From VXNE01 sp963665455 (lineage in GTDB: Bacteria > Pseudomonadota > Gammaproteobacteria > Pseudomonadales > Azotimanducaceae): DNA of 64,000 bases. This document shows positions 34,064 to 41,623 of this stretch, one piece after another. Below the pieces are notes generated by a model. That model saw only the letters and a list, made by a program, of their open reading frames with translations, was not told where the DNA came from and searched no databases. Made by a program: the position numbers and the translations under genes. Position 1 is the first letter of the stretch; each line of letters opens with the position of its first letter. Where the stretch lies: positions 3,658,001 through 3,722,000 of the forward strand of contig OY762279.1 of the NCBI GenBank assembly GCA_963665455.1, given 5' to 3'.

Positions 34064-34981
34064 ATGAAGACCCCGAACTTCGACTTCATGGGCGCCCGCC
34101 TGATCGCGGCGGCCACGTCGGGCGTCCTGATCGCCGTGTCGATCGGCGCGATTGCCTTCGCCGGCCTCAACCGGGGCCTGGACTTCACCGGCGGGGCCCT
34201 CGTCGAGGTCGGTTTCGGGGCTCCCGCGGACCTCCCCGCGATTCGGCAGCATCTCGATGCGAGCGGCTTCGAGAACGCGGTGGTGCAGAACTTCGGGGCG
34301 GAGACCGAGGTGCTGATCCGCGTCCCCCCCATCGGGGACCGCGACCAGTCGACCATCGGCGACGAGATCCTCGCGGCCTTGGGAAGCGCATGGCCGGGGG
34401 TGATTCCGCGGCGCTCGGAAGTGGTCGGTCCCTCCGTCGGCGAAGAACTGACCGAACAGGGCGGCATCGCCATGCTCGTCGCGCTATTGGTCGTGATGGT
34501 CTACATCATGTTCCGCTTCACCGGGAAGTTCGCCATCGGGGCGGTGGCGGCCCTCGTACACGACGTGATCGTGACGCTCGGGGCGTTCGCGGTGTTCCGT
34601 TGGACGTTCAACCTGGCGGAGCTCGCGGCGGTTCTCGCCGTCATCGGCTACTCGCTGAACGACACGATCGTCGTGTCGGACCGGATCCGCGAGAACTTCC
34701 GCATCGTGCGGCGCGGCAAGCCGGTGGAGATCATCAACCGCTCCCTGAACGAGACCCTGGAGCGCACCTTGGTGACGTCGTTGACAACGCTCCTCGTGTT
34801 GGTCGCGCTGCTACTCGCCGGTGGAGAGCAGATCCGCGGCTTCGCCACGGCGTTGACGGTGGGCGTCGTGGTCGGGACCTACTCGTCGATCTACGTGGCC
34901 GCGAACATGCTCCTCACCCTCGGCATCACGAAGGAGGACCTGATGCTGCCGGAGAAGGAAGCGGCGGATCAGTCCTCCTGA
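34064..34981 (+). CDS. secF: Protein translocase subunit SecF
   Basis: A 305-residue partner of SecD with six predicted spans. The first is at about residues 11-32 (AATSGVLIAVSIGAIAF). The periplasmic GLNRGLDFTGGALVEVGF motif follows, then the conserved cluster of spans (AMLVALLVVMVYIMFRF, VIGYSLNDTIVVSDRIREN). SLNETLERTLVTSLTTLLV is the family's signature loop. The length matches the usual 300-320. A terminal cytoplasmic tail ends KEAADQSS. It is convergent with suhB, with 18 bp between the stops. Confidence 0.97.
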   Translation: MKTPNFDFMGARLIAAATSGVLIAVSIGAIAFAGLNRGLDFTGGALVEVGFGAPADLPAIRQHLDASGFENAVVQNFGAETEVLIRVPPIGDRDQSTIGDEILAALGSAWPGVIPRRSEVVGPSVGEELTEQGGIAMLVALLVVMVYIMFRFTGKFAIGAVAALVHDVIVTLGAFAVFRWTFNLAELAAVLAVIGYSLNDTIVVSDRIRENFRIVRRGKPVEIINRSLNETLERTLVTSLTTLLVLVALLLAGGEQIRGFATALTVGVVVGTYSSIYVAANMLLTLGITKEDLMLPEKEAADQSS

Positions 34982-34999
34982 TCGGCCGGCACGACTACA

Positions 35000-35818
35000 C
35001 TAGCCGCGCGCCAGCACCTCGTCCCCGCTGCGCTGGATCGCCCCCCGCAGGGTCCTCATCAACTGCCGGAACAGCGTGGGATTCGCCGCGACCATGTTGC
35101 CGGTCTCCATGAAGCGGTCGCCGCCGGCGACGTCCGCGACGAATCCCCCGGCCTCCCGCACGATGACGGTGGCCGCGGCCATGTCCCAGGGCTTGAGCCC
35201 GATCTGGAAGAAGGCGTCCGTGCGGCCCGCCGCCACGTAGGCGAGGTCCAGGGCGGCGGCGCCCATGGAACGGACGGATCGGCAGCCGCCCCGGCAGGCG
35301 TGCAGCATCTGCGAGTAGCCTTCGAGATGATTCGCGAGTTGCCCATAGGGGATACCGGTGCCGACGATGGCCCGCTCGAGCACGCGCGTGTTGGCGACCC
35401 GGATGCGGGCGTCGTTCATGCGGGCGCCGGCGCCCCGCGTCGCGGAGAACTCTTCGTTGTGGACCGGATCGACGATGACCCCGTGTTCGAGCACCGCGCC
35501 CTTGCGCACGGCGATGGCGATGCAGAAGTGCGGGATGCCCGCCAGGAAGTTCGTCGTGCCGTCGAGGGGGTCGATGATCCAGGTGTACTCGGCATCGGGG
35601 CGGGCCGCACCGCGTTCCTCGCCGAGCACGCCGTGGTCGGGATAGGCGCGCATGATGGTGTCGATGATGGTGTCTTCGGCGGCGCGGTCGATCTCGGAGA
35701 CGAAGTCGTTCTTTGCCTTCTCCTCTACGCGCAGGCTGCCGGCGCGATCCATGGCGCGCAGCACGATCCGTCCGGCCCGCCGCGCCGCGCGCAACGCGAT
35801 GTTGACCATGGGGTGCAT
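35000..35818 (-). CDS. suhB: Inositol-1-monophosphatase SuhB
   Basis: A 272-residue Mg-dependent phosphatase. The metal site is visible in LGEERG (Glu), WIIDPLDGTTNFLAG (Asp-x-x-Asp-Gly-Thr) and GLKPWDMAAATVIVREAGG (second Asp). In bacteria SuhB also serves as a factor in ribosomal RNA antitermination. The ATG at 35818 is chosen because the family starts MHPMxNIA; a start five codons earlier is possible. It stands divergent from trmJ with a 69-bp shared upstream region, matching the gammaproteobacterial suhB-trmJ-isc arrangement. Confidence 0.95.
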   Translation of the reverse strand: MHPMVNIALRAARRAGRIVLRAMDRAGSLRVEEKAKNDFVSEIDRAAEDTIIDTIMRAYPDHGVLGEERGAARPDAEYTWIIDPLDGTTNFLAGIPHFCIAIAVRKGAVLEHGVIVDPVHNEEFSATRGAGARMNDARIRVANTRVLERAIVGTGIPYGQLANHLEGYSQMLHACRGGCRSVRSMGAAALDLAYVAAGRTDAFFQIGLKPWDMAAATVIVREAGGFVADVAGGDRFMETGNMVAANPTLFRQLMRTLRGAIQRSGDEVLARG

Positions 35819-35887
35819 GGGGCGGGAGGGCATTCCGGAAGGGGGAGGCTATGCTATCACCGTCCTCCCAAGTGAGACGTGGACGCC

Positions 35888-36634
35888 ATGGGCGAGGTGC
35901 GGATCGTGCTGGTCGAACCCAGCCATCCCGGCAACATTGGCGGCGCGGCGCGCGCCATGAAGACGATGGGGCTCGACGCCCTTTATTTGGTGCGGCCGGT
36001 GCGCTTTCCGGATCCGCAGGCGGACTGGCGGGCGTCCCAGGCGGTGGACGTGGTGGCGGGGGCCGTGGTGGTGGATGCCATCGACGAGGCCATCGGCGAC
36101 TGCGCCCTCGCCATCGGTACGAGCACGCGCGAACGGCGCATTCCGTGGCCCCAGGCGGACGCGGAGGAGGTGGCGGCCAAGTTGGTGGCCGAGGCGCACG
36201 AGCAACCGGTCGCAATCCTCTTCGGCCGGGAGACGAGCGGGCTCACCAACGAGGAACTGCAGCGCTGCCACCTGCACCTGACGATTCCGGCGAATCCCGC
36301 ATACCCGTCGCTGAATCTCGCGATGGCGGTGCAAGTGGTGTGCTACGAACTCTTCAAGGCCCGCCGGGGCGAGGCCGCGCCGCCGCCGTCGGATCGCAGA
36401 CTCGCCACGGTGACGGAAATGGAGGCGTTCTTCGAGCATCTGGAGACGGCACTGCTGGGGGTGGGCTTCCTCAATCCGAAGGCGCCGCGCCAGGTCATGA
36501 CCCGCTTGCGGCGGTTGTTCGGCCGCGTCGGCCTCGACGAGACGGAACTCGGCATGATGCGCGGCATGCTCTCGCATATCGAGTCCGTCGCCGAGCGGCG
36601 GGCTTCCGCGCGGCGCGGGGAGCCTGCTCCGTAA
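35888..36634 (+). CDS. trmJ: tRNA (cytidine/uridine-2'-O-)-methyltransferase TrmJ
   Basis: A 248-residue SPOUT-class methyltransferase acting on position 32 of tRNAs. Motif 1 is VLVEPSHPGNIGGAARAMKT, motif 2 is LFGRETSGLTNEEL, and motif 3 is IPANPAYPSLNLAMAVQV, which forms the knotted SAM site. The C-terminal helical extension (EAFFEHLETALLGVGFL to MLSHIESVAE) is the TrmJ-specific RNA-binding part. ATG 35888 aligns with the E. coli start; a GTG nine bases earlier is in frame. Normally iscR follows directly; here an 8-kb heme gene block intervenes. Confidence 0.95.
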   Translation: MGEVRIVLVEPSHPGNIGGAARAMKTMGLDALYLVRPVRFPDPQADWRASQAVDVVAGAVVVDAIDEAIGDCALAIGTSTRERRIPWPQADAEEVAAKLVAEAHEQPVAILFGRETSGLTNEELQRCHLHLTIPANPAYPSLNLAMAVQVVCYELFKARRGEAAPPPSDRRLATVTEMEAFFEHLETALLGVGFLNPKAPRQVMTRLRRLFGRVGLDETELGMMRGMLSHIESVAERRASARRGEPAP

Positions 36635-36686
36635 AGTCCCCTGCGCAGGCGACGCGATGGTTGCGTTCCCGGGCGACGCGTGTTTT

Positions 36687-36723
36687 ATTAACGCAAATAC
36701 GAGTCGTTCGCATTCGCGTTAAT
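36687..36723 (+). promoter_or_regulatory. 37-bp palindrome, probable Fur (iron) box
   Basis: The outer arms ATTAACGC and GCGTTAAT pair perfectly and 14 of 18 base pairs of the whole 37-bp element match. On the minus strand its inner 19 bases read AATGCGAACGACTCGTATT, which shares 14 of 19 positions with the Fur consensus core AATGAGAATGATTCTCATT. It sits 11 bp before the ATG of a TonB receptor starting a heme uptake operon. Iron-responsive repression is the expected role. Confidence 0.7.
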
Positions 36724-36734
36724 AGGAGCCTGTC

Positions 36735-38957
36735 ATGTTCTGCACTCCCTACCGCGTCGCCGTGGTTGTGCTGTGCGCAAGCCTCGCCTCGGCCGATGTC
36801 GCCCCCGAGCCCCTCGTCGAGGAGACGGTTACCGTCGTGGGGACGCGGACGGAGCGCAGCTTTCCCGAGGTGGCCGCGACGGTTTCGGTGACCACGGCCG
36901 AGGACATCGAGCGGCGCGTGGCGCGCAACATCGCCGACCTCGTGCGTTTCGAGCCCGGCGTCACGGTGGCGGGCGGTGGGCGTTTCGGCCTCGATGGATT
37001 CAGCATTCGCGGCATCGGCGGCAACCGCGTCCTGACGCTGGTGGATGGCGTGCGGGTGCCCGACGAGTTCTCGTTCGGCCCGTTCCTTTCCGCGCGCCGG
37101 GATTTCGTGGACGTGGACAGCCTGAGCCGCGCCGAGATTGCTCGGGGACCGATCTCGGCATTGTACGGAAGCGACGCCCTGGGCGGCGTGGTCGCGTTCA
37201 CGACCAAGGGTCCGGCAGATTATCTGGGGGACGACCGGAGACGGCACCTGGAAGTGAAGGCCGGACACTCCGGCGCGGACGATAGCCTGATGGGCGCCGT
37301 TACGGCGGCGGTCGGCGGCGGGCGCGTTGCCGGGCTGCTGCACTACACCGAACGCCGAGGGCACGAGCGGGACAACGGCGGCGATGTCGCCGGCACCGGT
37401 CCGAGGCGGGAACGTCCCGATCCGCAGACCATCGACATCGCCAACCTCTCCGCCAAGGCGACCTTCGCACCGGGAGACGCCCACCGGTTGACCCTCGGCG
37501 TCGACGACTACCGAAACGCGACCGACACCCGGATCCTCTCCGACTACGGCCTGTCCGTGTTCGGGACCACGGTCGATCGGCGTGACGCGCGGGATACGCG
37601 TGACCGTCGGAGATGGTCCCTCGCCTATCGCTTCGCGGGTGGCGGGGCGTTTGCGGACAGCCTGCGCATGGTCGTCTATGGTCAGCGCTCCGAGACCGAA
37701 CAGGCGACCCTGGAAGCTCGCACGACCCGCACCGGGGCGGCCCAGACACGGACCCGCGACTCAGAGTACGAACAGCAGATCCGGGGTGCGTACGCACAGT
37801 TCGGCAAGGCCTTCGAATTCGGTGGCAGCAGGCACTTCCTCACCTACGGCGCGGACTACTACGAGACCGATAACGTTTCGCTGCGCAATGGCGCGACCTT
37901 CGGTGCAAACGGCGCACCCGCAAGGGAGTTCTATCCCTACCCGACGCGGGACTTCCCGCCCACGAAGGTCGTCCAGGCCGGCGCCCTGGTGCAGGATGAG
38001 ATCGCCCTGTTCGACGGCCGCCTCCTACTCTCCCCCGGCGTGCGCTTCGACCGCTTCGATGCTGACGCCGCTCCGGACGCGGTCTATTTCGGCGGCAACC
38101 CGGGTTCCCCGCCATCCGAGGACTACGCGGACTCCGAAGTCACGGCGAAGGTGGGCGCCGTGTGGGCGGCAGGGCGGGGCATCTCGGTTTTCGCCCGCTA
38201 TAGCGAGGGCTTTCGCGCCCCGCCATACGACGATGTCAACGTCGGCTTCACGAACTTCCTGGGCGGCTACAAGACGATATCGAATCCGAACCTATCCTCG
38301 GAGCGCAGCCAAGGCGTCGAGGGAGGCGTGCGCTGGTTGGGGGACGCCGGCCAACTCCGCTTGAGCGCATTCCGGAACTCGTATGACGACTTCATCGAGT
38401 CATTCGCCGCCGCGCCGGCGTTCCTGGCGAGCCGGGGCATCGATCCGCGGGACGGCCTGCTCACTTTCCAGTCGATCAACAGGGCAAAGGTGCGCATCGA
38501 CGGAGCCGAGTTCTCGGCGCTTCTCGACGTGGCGCGCTGGCGCGCCGGGCTACCCGACGTCACGCTGCGCGCGGCCATCGCCTGGGCCCGGGGCGAGGAC
38601 CAGGACCTGGGCGTGCCCCTGAACAGCATTGAACCGGTCACGGCGGTCTTGGGTCTCGGCTACGAGGCGCCCAACGGCCGCTGGGGCACGGAGTTGTTGT
38701 GGACGGTCGTCGCCGGCAAGAGTGCATCCGATATTGACCTTGACGCGGGCCGGATGCCGACGAGCGGTTATGGCATCGTCGACCTGCTCGGCCACTTCCG
38801 CCCGTCCGAGCGCATCCAGTTGCACGTCGGCTTGTTCAATCTTGGCAACCGGACGTACCTGCGCTGGGCCGATACCGCGAGTATCGGCCCGGACGCCCCC
38901 GGCCGCTTCACGCAGCCGGGCTTCCACGCCGGCGTCACGTTGCGGGCAACATTATGA
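36735..38957 (+). CDS. TonB-dependent heme/hemoprotein receptor
   Basis: A 740-residue outer-membrane receptor of the hemoglobin/heme type. The signal peptide is short (VAVVVLCASLASA) and is followed by EETVTVVGTRTERS, then plug motifs SIRGIGGNRVLTLVDGVR and EIARGPISALYGSDALGG. In the barrel the FRAP box (EGFRAPPYDD) and the NPNL box (TISNPNLSSE) of heme receptors are both present, but no histidine lies between them, unlike HemR. The family-typical C-terminal strand is GFHAGVTLRATL. AGGAG precedes the ATG and the Fur-like palindrome is directly upstream. It overlaps the binding-protein gene by 4 bp. Confidence 0.88.
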   Translation: MFCTPYRVAVVVLCASLASADVAPEPLVEETVTVVGTRTERSFPEVAATVSVTTAEDIERRVARNIADLVRFEPGVTVAGGGRFGLDGFSIRGIGGNRVLTLVDGVRVPDEFSFGPFLSARRDFVDVDSLSRAEIARGPISALYGSDALGGVVAFTTKGPADYLGDDRRRHLEVKAGHSGADDSLMGAVTAAVGGGRVAGLLHYTERRGHERDNGGDVAGTGPRRERPDPQTIDIANLSAKATFAPGDAHRLTLGVDDYRNATDTRILSDYGLSVFGTTVDRRDARDTRDRRRWSLAYRFAGGGAFADSLRMVVYGQRSETEQATLEARTTRTGAAQTRTRDSEYEQQIRGAYAQFGKAFEFGGSRHFLTYGADYYETDNVSLRNGATFGANGAPAREFYPYPTRDFPPTKVVQAGALVQDEIALFDGRLLLSPGVRFDRFDADAAPDAVYFGGNPGSPPSEDYADSEVTAKVGAVWAAGRGISVFARYSEGFRAPPYDDVNVGFTNFLGGYKTISNPNLSSERSQGVEGGVRWLGDAGQLRLSAFRNSYDDFIESFAAAPAFLASRGIDPRDGLLTFQSINRAKVRIDGAEFSALLDVARWRAGLPDVTLRAAIAWARGEDQDLGVPLNSIEPVTAVLGLGYEAPNGRWGTELLWTVVAGKSASDIDLDAGRMPTSGYGIVDLLGHFRPSERIQLHVGLFNLGNRTYLRWADTASIGPDAPGRFTQPGFHAGVTLRATL

Positions 38958-39808
38958 TCAGGTACGCCGCCCTCGCCTTCGGCGCGATCCTCGCCGGCGG
39001 TGCGTTCGCCTGCGAACATGCCGCCGATGCCTCGCGGATCGCCGTCGCCGGCGGCTCCCTGACCGAGATTCTCTACTTCCTCGGAGCGGAGGAGCGGATC
39101 GTGGCGGTGGACACCACCTCCGTACATCCGCCGGAGGCGACTCGGCACCCCTCCGTGGGATATGTACGGGCGCTCTCGGCCGAAGGTCTCCTGTCGCTGT
39201 CCCCGAGCCTGGTGCTGGGCGAGGACGACATGGGGCCTCCGGACGTGCTGACGCAGATCCAACGCACCGGCGTCGACATCGTGCGCATACCCGAGATGCG
39301 CTCGGCGGACGGAATCCTGGCCAAGGTGCGCTGCGTGGCCGCCGTCTTGGGGCTCTCCGGCGCGGCCGAATCATCCATCTCGGTCCACCTTGCGCCCAAG
39401 GTCGAGGAACTCGCCACCCTCGCGGGCGCCGCCCATCCCCGGGTCGCCCTGCTGCTGGGGGACGCCCAAGGCGCACCCCTCGCGGCCGGCCAGGGCACGT
39501 CGGGTGATGGCTTGCTGCGCATGGTGCTGGCGGAGAACGTCTTCGCCAACGTCGTGGGTTGGAAGCCCATGTCTCCGGAAGCGATGGCCACGGCCAATCC
39601 CGATTTTGTGTTGCTGGCCACCCGCGGGAGCGCCGACTTGCGCTTGGCGCGATCGGCGGCGTCGACGCCGGCCTTGCGGCTAACGGCTGCCGCCCGGGCG
39701 GGCCGGGTCGTGGCGCTCGACGGCATGGCGTTGCTCGGCTTCGGGCCCCGGACGCTCACCACGGCATTGGAGGTCGCGCGGATGCTCAGGGAACCGTGGG
39801 CCGAATGA
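38954..39808 (+). CDS. hmuT: Heme ABC transporter periplasmic binding protein (HmuT-like)
   Basis: A 284-residue protein of the class III periplasmic binding family. A signal peptide (AALAFGAILAGGAFA) is followed directly by Cys, so it could be a lipoprotein. The first lobe has RIAVAGGSLTEILYFLGA, VDTTSVHPPEA and VGYVRALSAEGLLSLSPSLV, the usual start of HmuT proteins. The second lobe has GDGLLRMVLAENVF and FVLLATRG. It captures heme in the periplasm for the permease encoded next. It overlaps both neighbours by 4 bp (ATGA). Vitamin B12 binding (BtuF) is the alternative, but the adjacent heme monooxygenase favours heme. Confidence 0.85.
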   Translation: MIRYAALAFGAILAGGAFACEHAADASRIAVAGGSLTEILYFLGAEERIVAVDTTSVHPPEATRHPSVGYVRALSAEGLLSLSPSLVLGEDDMGPPDVLTQIQRTGVDIVRIPEMRSADGILAKVRCVAAVLGLSGAAESSISVHLAPKVEELATLAGAAHPRVALLLGDAQGAPLAAGQGTSGDGLLRMVLAENVFANVVGWKPMSPEAMATANPDFVLLATRGSADLRLARSAASTPALRLTAAARAGRVVALDGMALLGFGPRTLTTALEVARMLREPWAE

Positions 39809-40851
39809 CCCAGGGCGCACCGGCAGCGGCGGCATCTCCGGCGACCTGGTTGCCGTACCTGCCGACGCGCCCCGCCCTCATCGGGGTACTCGGCTTGATG
39901 CTCGTCGCGGCCGTCGTGGCGGCGCTCGCCCACGGAGCCGTCCCGCTTTCGTTTGGCCACCTCCTCGGCGCCGGAGACGGTCTGGAGCGGACGGTGTTTC
40001 TCGAGATCCGGGCACCGCGCGTGGTCCTCGCCGGGCTCGCCGGCACTGCCTTGGCCGTGTCCGGCACCGCCCTGCAGGGACTGTTCCGCAATCCCCTCGC
40101 GGATCCGGGGCTCATCGGAGTCTCTAGCGGTGCCGCGGTGGGGGCGATCACCATGATCGTGCTCGGGTCCGCCTTGGGTCTCGGCGCCGGGTCCGCGCCG
40201 TATACCCTGCCCCTCGCCGCAGTGGCCGGAGCGGCCTTGGTCACCCTCTTCCTCTACGCCTTCGCCAACCGCTACGGCCACTTCAGCGTGGTTACGATTC
40301 TGCTGGTCGGGATCGCCGTCAACGCCCTGGCCGGGGTCGCTATCGGCATCTTCCAGTACGTCAGCGACGACGGTCAACTGCGCAGCCTCGTCTTCTGGAT
40401 GATGGGCAGCTTCGGGCGCGCGACGTGGCTCCTGATCCTGCCCGTCGCGCTGTTGATCGCGGCGGCATCCTGGATCCTCTTGCGTCACGCACGACCGCTC
40501 GACCTGTTGCAGCTCGGCGAGCCCCAAGCGTTCCACCTTGGCGTTGACGTGAAGCGGCTGAAGCGACGCGTTATCTTCTGTTCCGCCACGGCGGTCGGCG
40601 CCGGAGTCGCCGTGTCGGGCATCGTCGGCTTCGTCGGTCTGGTCGTGCCGCACATCGCCCGCCTGCTCGTCGGCCCGGAACACCGATACCTCATGCCGGC
40701 GGCGGCGACGCTCGGTGCCGGCCTGACCATTTTGGCGGATCTGGTCGCCCGCACCGTAACGGCCCCGGCGGAGATTCCGGTGAGCTTGGTCACGAGCGCG
40801 CTGGGCGCTCCGTTCTTCCTGTGGCTCATCGCCCGGGTGCGCCCCCGGTGA
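39805..40851 (+). CDS. hmuU: Heme ABC transporter permease (FecCD family, HmuU-like)
   Basis: A 348-residue inner-membrane permease with about ten predicted spans. The first is near residues 25-45 (LIGVLGLMLVAAVVAAL). Family motifs are EIRAPRVVLAGLAGTALAVSG, ALQGLFRNPLADPGLIGVSS GAA (written with a break) and the coupling/terminal region GIVGFVGLVVPHIARLLVG. These are the FecCD landmarks shared by siderophore, cobalamin and heme permeases. ATG 39805 lies in the hmuT stop and the gene ends inside the hmuV start (GTGA), so the three transporter genes are translationally linked. Confidence 0.9.
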   Translation: MTQGAPAAAASPATWLPYLPTRPALIGVLGLMLVAAVVAALAHGAVPLSFGHLLGAGDGLERTVFLEIRAPRVVLAGLAGTALAVSGTALQGLFRNPLADPGLIGVSSGAAVGAITMIVLGSALGLGAGSAPYTLPLAAVAGAALVTLFLYAFANRYGHFSVVTILLVGIAVNALAGVAIGIFQYVSDDGQLRSLVFWMMGSFGRATWLLILPVALLIAAASWILLRHARPLDLLQLGEPQAFHLGVDVKRLKRRVIFCSATAVGAGVAVSGIVGFVGLVVPHIARLLVGPEHRYLMPAAATLGAGLTILADLVARTVTAPAEIPVSLVTSALGAPFFLWLIARVRPR

Positions 40852-41615
40852 CGTTGACGGCAAGAGGGGCGAGCCTTCGCTTCGGGCCGGCGACCGTGCT
40901 GGAGGAGGTCTCCCTCGACGTGGTCCCTGGCGTGGTGACCGCGCTCGTCGGTCCGAACGGCGCCGGCAAGTCGAGCCTGGTGCGGTTGCTCGCGGGCGAA
41001 ATGGCGCCGGCCTGCGGCGAGATTCGCTTGGACGGAACGCCGCTCGGCCGGCTCGACCCCTTCCAACAGGCAACCCGTCGTAGCGTGATGGGCCAATCCG
41101 CGGACATCGTGTTCGATTTTCGGGTGGAAGAGGTCCTACGCATGGGCTGGGTACGCGGTGGCCCCGACGAGTTGGCCCGGACCACGCGCGAGTTGGCGCG
41201 GCACGGCGCCATCGATCACTTGCTGCCACGCCGATTTCGGACCCTCTCGGGCGGCGAGCGACAGAGGGTGCAACTCGTCCGCGCCCTGTTGCAGGTCTGG
41301 TGTCTCGACGGCGAGGCGCCACGCTATCTCCTCCTCGATGAACCCACGTCCAGCCTGGACCTGAGCCACGAGCTGCTCGCGCTACGCCTCGTCCGGCGGG
41401 CCGCGCGGCGCCGTATCGGAGTCCTCGTCGTACTTCACGACCTCAACTTGGCGGCGCGCTTCGCGGACCGCGTCGTGCTGTTGGCCGACGGGGCCGTCCG
41501 ATCGGAGGGCCCGCCCGACGTGGTGTTCCGGGACGCCGCGCTCACCAATGCCTACGGCACGCGCATTCAGGTCGAGCGGCACGAGACGCTTGGCCGTCTA
41601 GTCGTGCACACTTGA
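40848..41615 (+). CDS. hmuV: Heme ABC transporter ATP-binding protein (HmuV-like)
   Basis: A 255-residue ABC ATPase. Walker A is VGPNGAGKSSLVRLLAG (about residues 33-49), the signature is LSGGERQRVQLVRALLQ, and Walker B with D-loop is YLLLDEPTSSLDLSH. The H-loop is VVLHDLNLAARFAD. A short insert before Walker B (VWCLDGEAPR) is typical of HmuV proteins. It powers heme entry through HmuU. The start is the GTG overlapping the hmuU stop; an upstream in-frame ATG would intrude into hmuU. The M28 peptidase gene starts at or just after its stop. Confidence 0.9.
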   Translation: MTLTARGASLRFGPATVLEEVSLDVVPGVVTALVGPNGAGKSSLVRLLAGEMAPACGEIRLDGTPLGRLDPFQQATRRSVMGQSADIVFDFRVEEVLRMGWVRGGPDELARTTRELARHGAIDHLLPRRFRTLSGGERQRVQLVRALLQVWCLDGEAPRYLLLDEPTSSLDLSHELLALRLVRRAARRRIGVLVVLHDLNLAARFADRVVLLADGAVRSEGPPDVVFRDAALTNAYGTRIQVERHETLGRLVVHT

Positions 41616-41623
41616 CCGCCCCC

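Noticed and set aside
31783..34473. An 896-codon minus-strand frame across yajC-secD-secF
   Set aside because: It lies entirely opposite three clearly conserved Sec genes and encodes low-complexity His/Arg/Asp-rich sequence.
39073..41322. A 749-codon minus-strand frame across hmuT-hmuU-hmuV
   Set aside because: Antisense shadow of three ABC-transporter genes; composition is Arg/Gly/Asp-rich with no domain.
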